Shown: positions 15,074 through 22,921 of the stretch, piece by piece
Position numbering within the stretch: position 1 is the stretch's first letter
How the letters are laid out: each line of letters opens with the position of its first letter
From: Bacillus sp. AFS006103
Lineage (GTDB): Bacteria > Bacillota > Bacilli > Bacillales > Cytobacillaceae
Reading direction: 5' to 3'
DNA: 45,756 nucleotides
Assembly (NCBI GenBank): GCA_002559145.1
Contig: NTXX01000082.1
Location: 1-45,756 of the forward strand
Notes under the pieces: generated by a model
Told to the model about the DNA's origin: nothing
Seen by the model: the letters and a program-made list of their open reading frames with translations, nothing else
Database searches by the model: none
Position numbers and translations under genes: made by a program

Positions 15074-16324
15074 TTATTGTAAGGATCGTAAAGTCATTTG
15101 CTGACCCCTTTTTCCTTCAAGTGTGAGAATTACTTTTTCCCCTTGATGTTCGAATAATTCATTTAACAAGCTGCCTGATGCCTTGGCAGCATATGTAATC
15201 CCATTGGATGTGATAAACTGAAACGTTCCTTCGGGGTCCACCCTTCCTATACGCGCTGCAACTTTTATTTGATTCGTAGCAGTTGCTGTTGCTGTTTTGG
15301 CAGGGATTTTGATTTCTTGGCCAATTTTCAACTTTGTTGAGTCTGCGGTTGGATTTAGTTGTTGAATGGCTGAGACAGAGATTGTTAGGTCTTTACTGAT
15401 TTTTGTAAATGTGTCACCGGGCTTTATCACATACACGGATGTGCTTGGTTTTGTTGTTGCTGGTCGATTAGTTGTTAAATAGGTTGCACTCACATACGCT
15501 ACTTTGCCTTTGAAATGAATCTGGGCCCAACCATTTATGGATGATTTGACAGAAACAATCTCGTTTACTTTTAGCGTACCTAATACCGCACTACTGGTAG
15601 AGGCAGCTTCTCTCACTCTCAATGAAGTGGCCGTTACATACATGGGTTTGGCTTGAGCGATCGCTGGTTTCGTCGTTTCTACTTGTGTGGTAAGATAATC
15701 GGCACTCACAAAACAAACTCTTCCTTTAATCAGAATGCCAGCCCAGCCGTTTTCTACGAATGAAACCTTCACTACATCCCCTTGCTTATAGGTTCCAATG
15801 ATACTGCTTCCTGTCGTCGGGTGTGAGCGAACATTTAGTGTAGTGGCGGTTACCGTTCTGTTATGTACTTTTGGTAAAAGAATTTTTTTACCGTTAATGG
15901 AAGTTAGCCCATTGGCCTCTAATATTTCTTGTGCGGTTATTCCATGTGCGGCGGCGATATTTCCAATTTTTTCACCGCTTTTTACCTGATATGTATATTC
16001 CTGAATAAATGCGGCATTAGATGTGCTCGCAAAAAAGCTAAGTACTACGGTAAAAATGCCCGTTACGACCATTTTTTTTACTGGGCTAGTTTGTATCCAT
16101 TGGTTAACCTGTGACACATATGTATTCCAATTCGAACGAATATCTTGTAAGAAACCTTTAACATCTAATACATTTCGAATATCAAAATAATGGATAGTTT
16201 GATAGTATTCACGTTTTTCCATCCTTGAGGTGAAATCTGGTACTGTTTTATTTTGCTTGCTCTTTCCGTGGGTTTCTTTTCTGTTTCGTGTTAATTCACC
16301 ATTTACAAATAATTCCTTCGTCAT
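15074..16324 (-). CDS. LysM and SH3 domain cell-wall-binding protein
   Basis: A 416-residue modular protein. Residues 1-80 are hydrophilic; a hydrophobic segment (about 84-103, VVTGIFTVVLSFFASTSNAA) acts as an internal signal or membrane anchor. Then follow LysM 1 (about 110-152, YQVKSGEKIGNIAAAHG), SH3b 1 (about 155-210), SH3b 2 (about 225-285), LysM 2 (about 298-342, YVIKPGDTFTKISKD) and a C-terminal 60-residue domain (RVDPEGTFQFITSNGITY). LysM domains bind peptidoglycan; no catalytic domain is visible. The unusual cytoplasmic head before the membrane segment suggests a type II membrane protein. RBS AGGAG precedes the ATG. Two Spo0A-box-like words lie upstream (16455-16461 and 16477-16483). 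Confidence 0.88.
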   Translation of the reverse strand: MTKELFVNGELTRNRKETHGKSKQNKTVPDFTSRMEKREYYQTIHYFDIRNVLDVKGFLQDIRSNWNTYVSQVNQWIQTSPVKKMVVTGIFTVVLSFFASTSNAAFIQEYTYQVKSGEKIGNIAAAHGITAQEILEANGLTSINGKKILLPKVHNRTVTATTLNVRSHPTTGSSIIGTYKQGDVVKVSFVENGWAGILIKGRVCFVSADYLTTQVETTKPAIAQAKPMYVTATSLRVREAASTSSAVLGTLKVNEIVSVKSSINGWAQIHFKGKVAYVSATYLTTNRPATTKPSTSVYVIKPGDTFTKISKDLTISVSAIQQLNPTADSTKLKIGQEIKIPAKTATATATNQIKVAARIGRVDPEGTFQFITSNGITYAAKASGSLLNELFEHQGEKVILTLEGKRGQQMTLRSLQ

Positions 16325-16558
16325 AATACCTTGTTCTCCTATTTCTTGTTTGTTGTTATTTATGAAAAATGGACGATGATATAGTTTTAATAAGGTAGAA
16401 GATCATGATTAACACTTAATGCGGCCCATGACCATTTACCTCCCCTATGTATTGTTCGACATTTCTCGTCATTTTCTGTCGCAATCTTCGTTGATTTTTT
16501 AGAAATATACGAAAATACAGGAGTCTGACTAAATCACAATATTGAATTTTCCAAAGGG
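16325..16558. other. Upstream region of the LysM gene
   Basis: No gene seen. It contains TTCGACA at 16455-16461 and TGTCGCA at 16477-16483, in opposite orientations, resembling Spo0A boxes (TGTCGAA). Single 7-mers occur by chance, so control by Spo0A is only a possibility. Confidence 0.3.
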
Positions 16559-16671
16559 ATTCCGCCATTTTTGTGGCGATTTCCGCCAACTAGTGGCGTG
16601 ATTCCGCCGATTTCTAGATTTATTCCGCCAACCTACGAAGGGATTCCGCCAACTTCAGCTACAATTCCGCC
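16559..16671 (+). repeat. Phased array, 6 x TTCCGCC at 21 bp
   Basis: TTCCGCC starts at 16560, 16581, 16602, 16623, 16644 and 16665, all 21 bp apart, followed by AAACCCCTTTTAAGATACC. Spacer words GTGGCGTGA and AACTTCAGC recur at the same unit positions in the arrays at 14824 and 17087. It lies between divergent genes. Confidence 0.95.
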
Positions 16672-16894
16672 AAACCCCTTTTAAGATACCTATTTTAAGA
16701 TAGATTGGGCCTAGATTTTGGTATTACTGATAGGGAGAATCCCCTAGGCCTGGCGGATTTACTTCCTTCCCCCTCTAACCAACTAAATATCGGGGCGTTT
16801 AGGCCTGGATCAGGTCATTTTTCCTGAGATTGTATGTATAGAAGAATGGTAGTTTGGTGATAATGAGGATAGTCGTAATCGAGGGGGGATCCGA

Positions 16895-17032
16895 ATGAAG
16901 GAAAGTCAGTTGTCATTGTCGGAGTTTGCGAGTGAAGAAGGTTTTGAGCTTACTAGCTATCTTACGAGTTTATTTGAATATATTTCTAGTTTGTCAAAAA
17001 ATGATGGTGTGAAGATCGAGCCAACCCCGTGA
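16895..17032 (+). CDS. Small acidic protein (45 aa), unknown function
   Basis: ATG 16895 lies 7 nt after GAGGGGGG. The 45-residue product is MKESQLSLSEFASEEG followed by FELTSYLTSLFEYISSLSKND and GVKIEPTP, probably one amphipathic helix. A strong intrinsic terminator overlaps its stop codon, which supports a real, independently transcribed gene. No family is recognised. It sits between two phased arrays. Confidence 0.55.
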   Translation: MKESQLSLSEFASEEGFELTSYLTSLFEYISSLSKNDGVKIEPTP

Positions 17033-17057
17033 ATTCGTGAGGGGTGGCTCTTTTTTT
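17018..17057 (+). terminator. Terminator of the 45-aa gene
   Basis: GAGCCA-CCCC pairs with GGGG-TGGCTC and is followed by seven T. It overlaps the stop codon of the gene at 16895. Confidence 0.9.
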
Positions 17058-17086
17058 GGGTGGTTAGCTTACTGGAGTGGAGGTGG

Positions 17087-17178
17087 ATTCCGCCAACCCA
17101 TAGCGTGATTCCGCCGATTTTAAGATTGATTCCGCCAAACTGCGGAGGGATTCCGCCAACTTCAGCAACTATTCCGCC
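17087..17178 (+). repeat. Phased array, 5 x TTCCGCC at 21 bp
   Basis: TTCCGCC starts at 17088, 17109, 17130, 17151 and 17172, all 21 bp apart. The tail AAACCCCCATT is interrupted by about 45 bp before CTTCTTAAGTTACC at 17224-17237, as if something had been inserted into the usual tail. Confidence 0.95.
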
Positions 17179-17266
17179 AAACCCCCATTTCTCAGCAGGC
17201 CTGCCTAATTCCAACATCAACCCCTTCTTAAGTTACCTTTTTAATAAAAACCTCCCTCGAAGTTTC

Positions 17267-17307
17267 GTGTCAGACACCATGTGAAGATTTCACATGGTGC
17301 CTGACAC
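17267..17307. repeat. 19-bp inverted repeat built from two GGTGTCAGGCACC-type 13-mers
   Basis: Arms 17267-17285 and 17289-17307 pair over 19 bp with a single G-U wobble around the 3-nt loop GAT. Each arm contains one copy of the dispersed 13-mer joined to CATGTGAA. A paralogous sequence at 19421-19463 lacks this segment, suggesting it is an insertion. Confidence 0.85.
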
Positions 17308-17320
17308 CGTGATTTTGGGT

Positions 17321-17326
17321 ATAATA
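17321..17326 (+). promoter_or_regulatory. TATAAT -10 element before ywqB, duplicated at 19440
   Basis: GGGTATAATAGAGGATATGG at 17318-17337 is nearly identical to 19438-19457. The TATAAT core fits a sigma-A -10; no good -35 is visible, since the 13-mer hairpin occupies that position. Confidence 0.45.
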
Positions 17327-17359
17327 GAGGATATGGATTTTTTTGAGGGGGTTGTGGCT

Positions 17360-18991
17360 TTGGAGTTAACGCCTGCGAGTGAACGGATTGAGCTTTTTGG
17401 GGATCAGGTGCGGGAGCTGCTGCACCCGACGGTGACGGAGGATGCGCGGCTGGTTCAGAAGGGTTTGATGTTGTACCGGCAAGGGCTGGTGAAGCAGATA
17501 CAGATATGGAATGAGCAGATTACGGCGACGGTGCAGGATGTGACGCCGTGTTATGTGAAGTTGAATTTTGAGTTTTTGTCGCAGAGTAAGTGTTCGTGCC
17601 CGACGGAGGGATTTTGCCGTCATCAGATGGCGGTGTTTTTTGGTGCGTATGCTCGGGTCGGCAGTGTGGCCGATTGGGTGACGGGTTGGCGGGAACCGGT
17701 GCGTGAGACGAAGTCAATATCTGGCTGGGGGCTGCAGACGGCGAAGGATCTGATTAAGGCGAATGGGGTGTCGAAGCCGGATTACAGCCGTTGGGTTCAT
17801 TCGTTTGAGGTGAGCTTCGATACACTCTTGGCGACGAAGAAGTACACGAGTCCGTATGTGATTCCTGAGCTGTTTGGGATTTATGAACGCCGCATTCATG
17901 CAAGTGCGCCGGTCGAACAGGAATGGCGCTTGTTGTATGAATTGGTTGGGATTGTTGTGTCGTTTCGGAAGCTAGCGCGGCTGAGTGACGACCTTGGCCA
18001 TGAGGAGGATATGGTGAAGCGGGCTTATTTGCATTTGTTCCATAATTTGATGGATGATGCGGAGGAGCTTTCGCTGAAAATTGGCGTGCAGTCGCTGCCG
18101 TTTGATTTTGATGAGTTTGTCGAAAAGCTTCGTGTGGATACGTTTGAGTTGCTGACATGTACACAGGGGCTAGCATATGAGCGGATTTTCTTGTACCGGC
18201 TGTTGTGGATTCATTTTTTCAAAAAGAAGGCGTGGCGTGAGGAAGAGCTGGTGAAGATTCAGACGCGACTGAAGGGGCTGCAGGATTGGGAGAGCCCTGC
18301 TCCGCTGCTCTTGGCCGGGATTCATTTGAATTTCTTGCTTGGGGATGATGAGGCGGCGTTGAAGCTGACGGCCCCGTTTAATGATGAGGAGATTACGCCC
18401 TATTTGGTGTATTGGATTGAGTATTTGTCGGGGCTGAAGGATTGGAAACGTGTCGGTCCGGTAGTTGAGTTATTTTTGCAAAAGGTGAAGGGATATTTGG
18501 AGTGGCTCGGCGGTTATCATAGCTGTGCAACGTTTGTGCGGAATGCGCTGCGGACGGTGGCGCCTTATTGCGCGGAAAGTGACCGGGGGGATTTGTATGA
18601 GCGGGCCCTGCTTTCGATGCTGCCGTATAGCTTTGGGGATTACGAGTATGTGTTGTTTGAGCGGAAGCAGTATGATCGCTGGGGTGAGCTCCAGGCGTTT
18701 GTCGGCTTGGATTATTACGAGCTGCCGAAGGACCGGTTGAAGCTGATTGAAAAGGAGCGGCCTGAGGTGCTACTCGGGATGCTGCATCAGACAGCACAGA
18801 AGGAAATTGATCAGAAGAACCGAGCGAGCTACCGGATGGCGGTGCGCCATTTGAAGAAGCTGCGGACGCTATATAAGAAGTTGAAACGGGTCGATGATTG
18901 GGAATATTTCTTGGACACGTTGATGGAGCGGACGAAGCGGCTGCGGGCGTTTCATGAGGAGTGTAAACGGAGTAAGTTGATTGAGGGTTGA
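17360..18991 (+). CDS. ywqB: SWIM zinc finger protein
   Basis: A protein of about 543 residues. The SWIM motif CSCPTEGFCRH (C-x-C-x5-C-x-H) lies about 72-82 residues from the start, preceded by a beta-rich strand region; the rest is helical. SWIM domains bind nucleic acids or proteins, and this gene is paired with a SNF2 helicase just as ywqB is with ywqA in B. subtilis. I choose TTG 17360, 8 nt after GAGGGGG. ATG 17333 in the same frame is only 2 nt from AGAGG and overlaps the likely transcription start; the longest frame, from 17294, runs through the 13-mer hairpin. G+C-rich third positions (GTG, CTG, CGG) differ from the neighbours. Confidence 0.85.
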   Translation: MELTPASERIELFGDQVRELLHPTVTEDARLVQKGLMLYRQGLVKQIQIWNEQITATVQDVTPCYVKLNFEFLSQSKCSCPTEGFCRHQMAVFFGAYARVGSVADWVTGWREPVRETKSISGWGLQTAKDLIKANGVSKPDYSRWVHSFEVSFDTLLATKKYTSPYVIPELFGIYERRIHASAPVEQEWRLLYELVGIVVSFRKLARLSDDLGHEEDMVKRAYLHLFHNLMDDAEELSLKIGVQSLPFDFDEFVEKLRVDTFELLTCTQGLAYERIFLYRLLWIHFFKKKAWREEELVKIQTRLKGLQDWESPAPLLLAGIHLNFLLGDDEAALKLTAPFNDEEITPYLVYWIEYLSGLKDWKRVGPVVELFLQKVKGYLEWLGGYHSCATFVRNALRTVAPYCAESDRGDLYERALLSMLPYSFGDYEYVLFERKQYDRWGELQAFVGLDYYELPKDRLKLIEKERPEVLLGMLHQTAQKEIDQKNRASYRMAVRHLKKLRTLYKKLKRVDDWEYFLDTLMERTKRLRAFHEECKRSKLIEG

Positions 18992-18999
18992 GGGTTTTT

Positions 19000-19036
19000 A
19001 AAGGTGCCGGTGGTTCGGGCACCTTTTGTTTTTATT
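19000..19036 (+). terminator. Terminator of ywqB
   Basis: AAAGGTGCC/GGGCACCTTT stem with loop GGTGGTTC followed by TGTTTTT, about 10 bp after the stop. Confidence 0.85.
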
Positions 19037-19107
19037 TTGGCAACAGTTCCTACGGGGCCATTTGCATGGCTCAACCGATAATTTCATCACAAAGGAGACA
19101 TTTTAGC

Positions 19108-19392
19108 ATGACCGCTTCTGAAAAAAATTTAAGAACTTGCAAGCAAGGTCACCAATATTATAAAAGCAGCGACTGTCCGACTTGTGAACAAGAACGCAAG
19201 CCTGCTCATGGATTTCTATCCTTACTATCTGCCCCAGCAAGACGGGCACTAGAAAACAATCAGGTAACCACTTTGCAACTGCTATCCAATTTTACAGAGA
19301 AAGAGATTTTGCAATTTCACGGGATGGGACCCAGTTCTTTGCCCAAACTTCGGAAGGCTTTGGAGGAAGAGGGATTAGCGTTTAGATCATAG
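19108..19392 (+). CDS. RNA polymerase alpha C-terminal domain-like protein with zinc-ribbon head
   Basis: A 94-residue protein. Residues 11-26 form a possible zinc site (Cys11, His15, Cys23, Cys26). Residues about 39-92 resemble the alpha-subunit C-terminal domain, a helix-hairpin-helix fold: LSAPARRALENNQVTTLQLL, then FTEKEILQFHGMGPSSLPKLRKAL. Such stand-alone alpha-CTD-like proteins could bind DNA or RNA polymerase. The start ATG is 10 nt after AAAGGAG; the longer frame from 18988 overlaps the ywqB terminator. It lies between the SWIM and SNF2 genes, so a linked role is possible but only inferred. Confidence 0.8.
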   Translation: MTASEKNLRTCKQGHQYYKSSDCPTCEQERKPAHGFLSLLSAPARRALENNQVTTLQLLSNFTEKEILQFHGMGPSSLPKLRKALEEEGLAFRS

Positions 19393-19521
19393 ATACCTGT
19401 TGTTTCAAGATAATTCAAGCCTCGCCTCGAATTTTTGGGTATAATAGGGGATATGGATTTTTATAGAGTCATTAATTTATCAATTATATGTCATTTTGGT
19501 GATATTCATAGTATCTCTTGT

Positions 19522-19534
19522 GGTGTCAGGCACC
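19522..19534. repeat. Dispersed 13-mer GGTGTCAGGCACC
   Basis: Intact intergenic copy, followed by a GTGGACA...GTCC-type segment. See the family described under 21456-21510. Confidence 0.8.
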
Positions 19535-19647
19535 GGTCGTGGACAATTTAGTGCATTTCGTCCGCACTGGGTGGACATTTATATGAAATTGGATGTTTCT
19601 ACCTATTTATTTTGGTTCTGGGGTTTGTAGTTTTATCTTTGTTTTTG

Positions 19648-19759
19648 TTTTGTTTATTTTTTGAGCAGTTTTGTTCATTTTTTATAAGGTTTTGTGCAAT
19701 TTCAGGGGACTTTTGTTCAATTTTTTATAGGTTTTGTTCATTTTTCATGGGGTTTTGTT
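19648..19759 (+). repeat. Phased array, 6 x TTTTGT(T/G) at 21 bp
   Basis: The word starts at 19648, 19669, 19690, 19711, 19732 and 19753, always 21 bp apart (TTTTGTG in the third copy, TTTTGTT in the rest). The final CAATTAGACA...TTGGAAA matches the end of the TTTTGTAC array at 11930. It lies about 80 bp upstream of the SNF2 gene. Confidence 0.93.
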
Positions 19760-19839
19760 CAATTAGACATTTATTGGAAATTACAAGCTAGTTTTTAGCC
19801 AATTGAGTTCTCTCCCCCAACAAAGGAGTTTTTATATCG

Positions 19840-22839
19840 ATGCTTAAAACAAGGTTTTTGAAATTGATGACAACTAAATTAGGGGACGGCCGCTTTCTTC
19901 TTACGGCTGAGGACGAAAAAGGACGCACGATGAACCCGGTTCAGTGGAAGAATCTCGTTTTCAGCAGTCATGAAGAAAGCTTCTTTGGCACGCTCCTTGA
20001 GACGGAGACTGTCAATGACCTGGAAGGTGTTGCGCTAAGCAGCTGGCATCTCGTATCTCTCTTTGCCAAGGAGTCGTTTAATCGCTACATCGAATGGGAT
20101 TGGAATGAGCAATCTGAGATTTGCCTAGCAGCCGCCCATTCACTTTATGAAGGTATTTTAGAAAAGGATTGGCTACCGGACTTTTCGGTCTGGGAGCATG
20201 GTGATTTCCGTTGGAAGCTTCCAGAGCGTGTGAAGGAAGAGTTTGACCCCTCGTTTTGGGAACAACAAATTGAGGATTCCGAAGAACCCGGTGAAGGTCC
20301 AATTGATGTGCCGACAGACCCCCATCTAGGGACGACTAAGACTTATATCTCCGACCTCTACAACGAGGCCCTCGATGGCTACCTCACGCGGAATTCAGCA
20401 ATGAAGGAGTTGTTCGGGCCGAAGCTCGATTTGCTCCGCAAGCAAAATATTTCAGGCGGCGAACTCGCTCGCTATTTTGATGAGGAAAGCTGGTTGGAAT
20501 GGGTCGGAATTAAAGAAAGTGACACGCCTTTTACGATTGGGCTCCGTCTCGATGAACCGCTTGATGGCGAAGGCGCTTGGAGTCTCGACTTATTTTTACG
20601 AGGAAAGAAAAATGTCGATGAGGTCCATGATGTCGATGGCTCCGCCAAGATACCGGCGAAGTGGCGTCCCTTTTTAGAAAAGGTCGACCGTGAGCGCGAG
20701 CGCTGGGTGCGATTGATTCCGTGGTTGGGCGAAGATGGTTCCTTCAAGACGCATCTTAGTGAGGAAGAAGCGTGGATGTTTTTGACGGAGGCGAGTGAGA
20801 CCTTGGTGGCCTTGGATGTCGAAATCCTTCTTCCTTCTTGGTGGCAGGCGATGAAAAATGCCAATTTGAAGGTGAAGGCGGCGCTGAAGGGTACCTCAAG
20901 TCACCGTCCGTCCTTCGTCGGACTTCAGGCGATGCTTGATTTTAATTGGCGCTTTTCAATGAATGGTGTCGACTTGTCCGAGGATGAGTTCGGGAAGCTT
21001 GTCGAGGAAAAAAGACGGCTTGTTTTCATTCGCGGCCGCTGGGTGAAACTGGATCCGCAGTTTATTCGACAGATTCAAGATATGATGAAACGTGCCGAAA
21101 AAGAAGGCTTGCATGTCCGCGATTTGCTTGAGCAGGAGCTATCAGAGTCCGAGGCGACGGAGGATGAACTGGAGAACCCGAAGGCATTTGCGAAGATTCA
21201 AATCGAGTTGAACCGGCAATGGAAACAAATGATCAAGCAGCTGTCAGAAGTGCACGAAATTCCGCTTGAGGACGTGCCACAAGGACTGCAAGGCGAGCTC
21301 CGACCTTACCAGCAGCTGGGGATGAGCTGGCTTTGGTTCTTGCGCCAATACGGATTTGGCGCCTGCCTCGCTGATGACATGGGTCTCGGGAAAACCGTCC
21401 AGCTAATCTCCTATCTATTAAAGGTGAAAGAAGTCGTCGGCGATGAGTTGACTGTGGTGCCTGACACCAAAACCAAGAGTGCTGCAATAAAACCCGCGGT
21501 GCCTGACACCGAAATTGTAACGAAAAAACGCTCCAAAAAGGATGAAGATGCCAAGTCCGACGCTAAGGTTCCGACGAAGGCGGCGCTGATTATTTGCCCG
21601 ACTTCTGTGCTTGGAAACTGGCAGAAGGAGCTGGAGCGTTTTGCACCGGAGCTGAACGTGTATTTGCATTATGGGTCGAACCGTCTCAAAGAGGAAGCTT
21701 TCGCCGCCAAGGCCAAGGAAGCGGATATCGTTTTAACTTCGTATGGCCTGAGCCACATTGACCTCGCGGAGTTCGAGATGCTGATTTGGAGCTCGATTGC
21801 GATTGATGAAGCGCAAAACATTAAAAATGCGCAGACGAAGCAATCAAAGGCAGTGAGAAAACTGCGCGGCCGCCACCATATCGCGCTAACCGGAACCCCG
21901 ATGGAAAACCGCCTTTCAGAGCTGTGGTCGATTTTTGATTTTACCAATCACGGCTATCTCGGCAGCTTGGGCCATTTCCAGAAAAAGTTCGTGATTCCGA
22001 TTGAAAAGGATGAGAAGAAGGACAAAGTGCAGCAGCTTCAATCATTGATCCGGCCGTTTTTACTGCGCCGCACGAAAAAGGATGAAGAGGTTGCCTTGAA
22101 CCTCCCTGATAAGCTCGAGCAAAAGGAATATTGCCCGCTTACCGCCGAACAGGCCTCATTGTATGAGCAGCTCATCCATGATACGTTTGCGGAAATTGAA
22201 AAACTGTCAGGCTTTGAGCGTAAGGGATTAATTTTACAAATGCTTAGCCGTTTGAAGCAGTTGTGCAACCACCCGGCTCTTTATCTGAAGGAAAAATCAG
22301 CTACCCGCCAACTTCTGGAACGTTCAAATAAGTTGGAGAAACTGGTCGAATTGATCAACGCGGTTTTGGAACAGGGCGAAAGCTGTCTGATTTTCACCCA
22401 ATATATCGAAATGGGCGAAATGATCAAAAGCACCCTGAAGAAGAAATTTGGCATTGAGGTGCCATTTCTCAATGGAAGTGTGCCGAAAGTGAAGCGTGAC
22501 GAGATGATTGAGCGGTTCCAGAATCAGGAGTTCCCGGTGTTCTTGCTGTCCTTGAAAGCTGGAGGAACGGGGCTGAATCTGACGGCTGCTAACCACGTGA
22601 TCCACTACGACCGCTGGTGGAATCCGGCCGTTGAGAACCAGGCGACGGACCGTGCCTACCGGATCGGCCAATCGCGCTTCGTTCACGTTCATAAGATGAT
22701 TTGCACGGGTACGCTTGAGGAAAAAATCGATGCAATGCTCGAGAAAAAGCAATTCTTGAATGACCAGATTATCCAAAGTGAGAACTGGATTACCGAGTTA
22801 TCGACGGATGAACTGAAGGATTTGGTCTATCTGGGCTAA
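19840..22839 (+). CDS. ywqA: SNF2 family DNA-dependent ATPase/helicase
   Basis: A 999-residue SNF2-type ATPase. The N-terminal 480 residues contain the SNF2-associated domain found in bacterial members. The motor has motif I (DDMGLGKT, about 512-519), Ia (LIICPTSVLGNW), II (DEAQN, about 656-660), III (LTGTPMENR) and the C-terminal lobe with LLSLKAGGTGLNLTAANHVIHYDRWWNP and ATDRAYRIGQ (about 903-947). It likely remodels DNA-bound complexes using ATP. An unusual Lys/Asp-rich insert (about 537-580) between motifs I and Ia holds two VPDT tetrapeptides, each encoded by a copy of the dispersed 13-mer. AAAGGAG precedes the ATG. Paired with the SWIM gene as in B. subtilis. Confidence 0.95.
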   Translation: MLKTRFLKLMTTKLGDGRFLLTAEDEKGRTMNPVQWKNLVFSSHEESFFGTLLETETVNDLEGVALSSWHLVSLFAKESFNRYIEWDWNEQSEICLAAAHSLYEGILEKDWLPDFSVWEHGDFRWKLPERVKEEFDPSFWEQQIEDSEEPGEGPIDVPTDPHLGTTKTYISDLYNEALDGYLTRNSAMKELFGPKLDLLRKQNISGGELARYFDEESWLEWVGIKESDTPFTIGLRLDEPLDGEGAWSLDLFLRGKKNVDEVHDVDGSAKIPAKWRPFLEKVDRERERWVRLIPWLGEDGSFKTHLSEEEAWMFLTEASETLVALDVEILLPSWWQAMKNANLKVKAALKGTSSHRPSFVGLQAMLDFNWRFSMNGVDLSEDEFGKLVEEKRRLVFIRGRWVKLDPQFIRQIQDMMKRAEKEGLHVRDLLEQELSESEATEDELENPKAFAKIQIELNRQWKQMIKQLSEVHEIPLEDVPQGLQGELRPYQQLGMSWLWFLRQYGFGACLADDMGLGKTVQLISYLLKVKEVVGDELTVVPDTKTKSAAIKPAVPDTEIVTKKRSKKDEDAKSDAKVPTKAALIICPTSVLGNWQKELERFAPELNVYLHYGSNRLKEEAFAAKAKEADIVLTSYGLSHIDLAEFEMLIWSSIAIDEAQNIKNAQTKQSKAVRKLRGRHHIALTGTPMENRLSELWSIFDFTNHGYLGSLGHFQKKFVIPIEKDEKKDKVQQLQSLIRPFLLRRTKKDEEVALNLPDKLEQKEYCPLTAEQASLYEQLIHDTFAEIEKLSGFERKGLILQMLSRLKQLCNHPALYLKEKSATRQLLERSNKLEKLVELINAVLEQGESCLIFTQYIEMGEMIKSTLKKKFGIEVPFLNGSVPKVKRDEMIERFQNQEFPVFLLSLKAGGTGLNLTAANHVIHYDRWWNPAVENQATDRAYRIGQSRFVHVHKMICTGTLEEKIDAMLEKKQFLNDQIIQSENWITELSTDELKDLVYLG
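21456..21510. repeat. Two dispersed 13-mers (GGTGCCTGACACC) inside the SNF2 gene
   Basis: Copies at 21456-21468 and 21498-21510, 42 bp apart, each read in frame so that VPDT is encoded. They lie in a low-complexity linker between helicase motifs I and Ia. Being a multiple of 3 apart keeps the frame. The same 13-mer is found in many intergenic places in this window. Confidence 0.9.
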
Positions 22840-22866
22840 CGTGGTTCCCCGAAAAGCTAACTAAAA

Positions 22867-22906
22867 AAGGTGGAAAGAGTCATGTTTCGACTCTCCCCAC
22901 CTTTTT
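22867..22906. terminator. Bidirectional terminator between ywqA and the giant secreted protein gene
   Basis: AGGTGG...AGAGTC pairs with GACTCT...CCACCT; A-run on the left and T-run on the right. It serves two convergent genes. Confidence 0.9.
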
Positions 22907-22921
22907 CTTTTTGTAAAAATT

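Larger units (their letters stand above)
19393..19839. other. Intergenic region with duplicated promoter-like segment
   Basis: It holds a copy of the ywqB upstream sequence (about 19421-19463), the 13-mer at 19522-19534 and the phased TTTTGTT array at 19648-19759. No gene is seen. It may hold the promoter of the SNF2 gene (TATAAT at 19441-19446). Confidence 0.5.

Noticed and set aside
17060..17284. Open frame with IPP every 7 residues
   Set aside because: Same artefact of the array; runs into the 13-mer hairpin.
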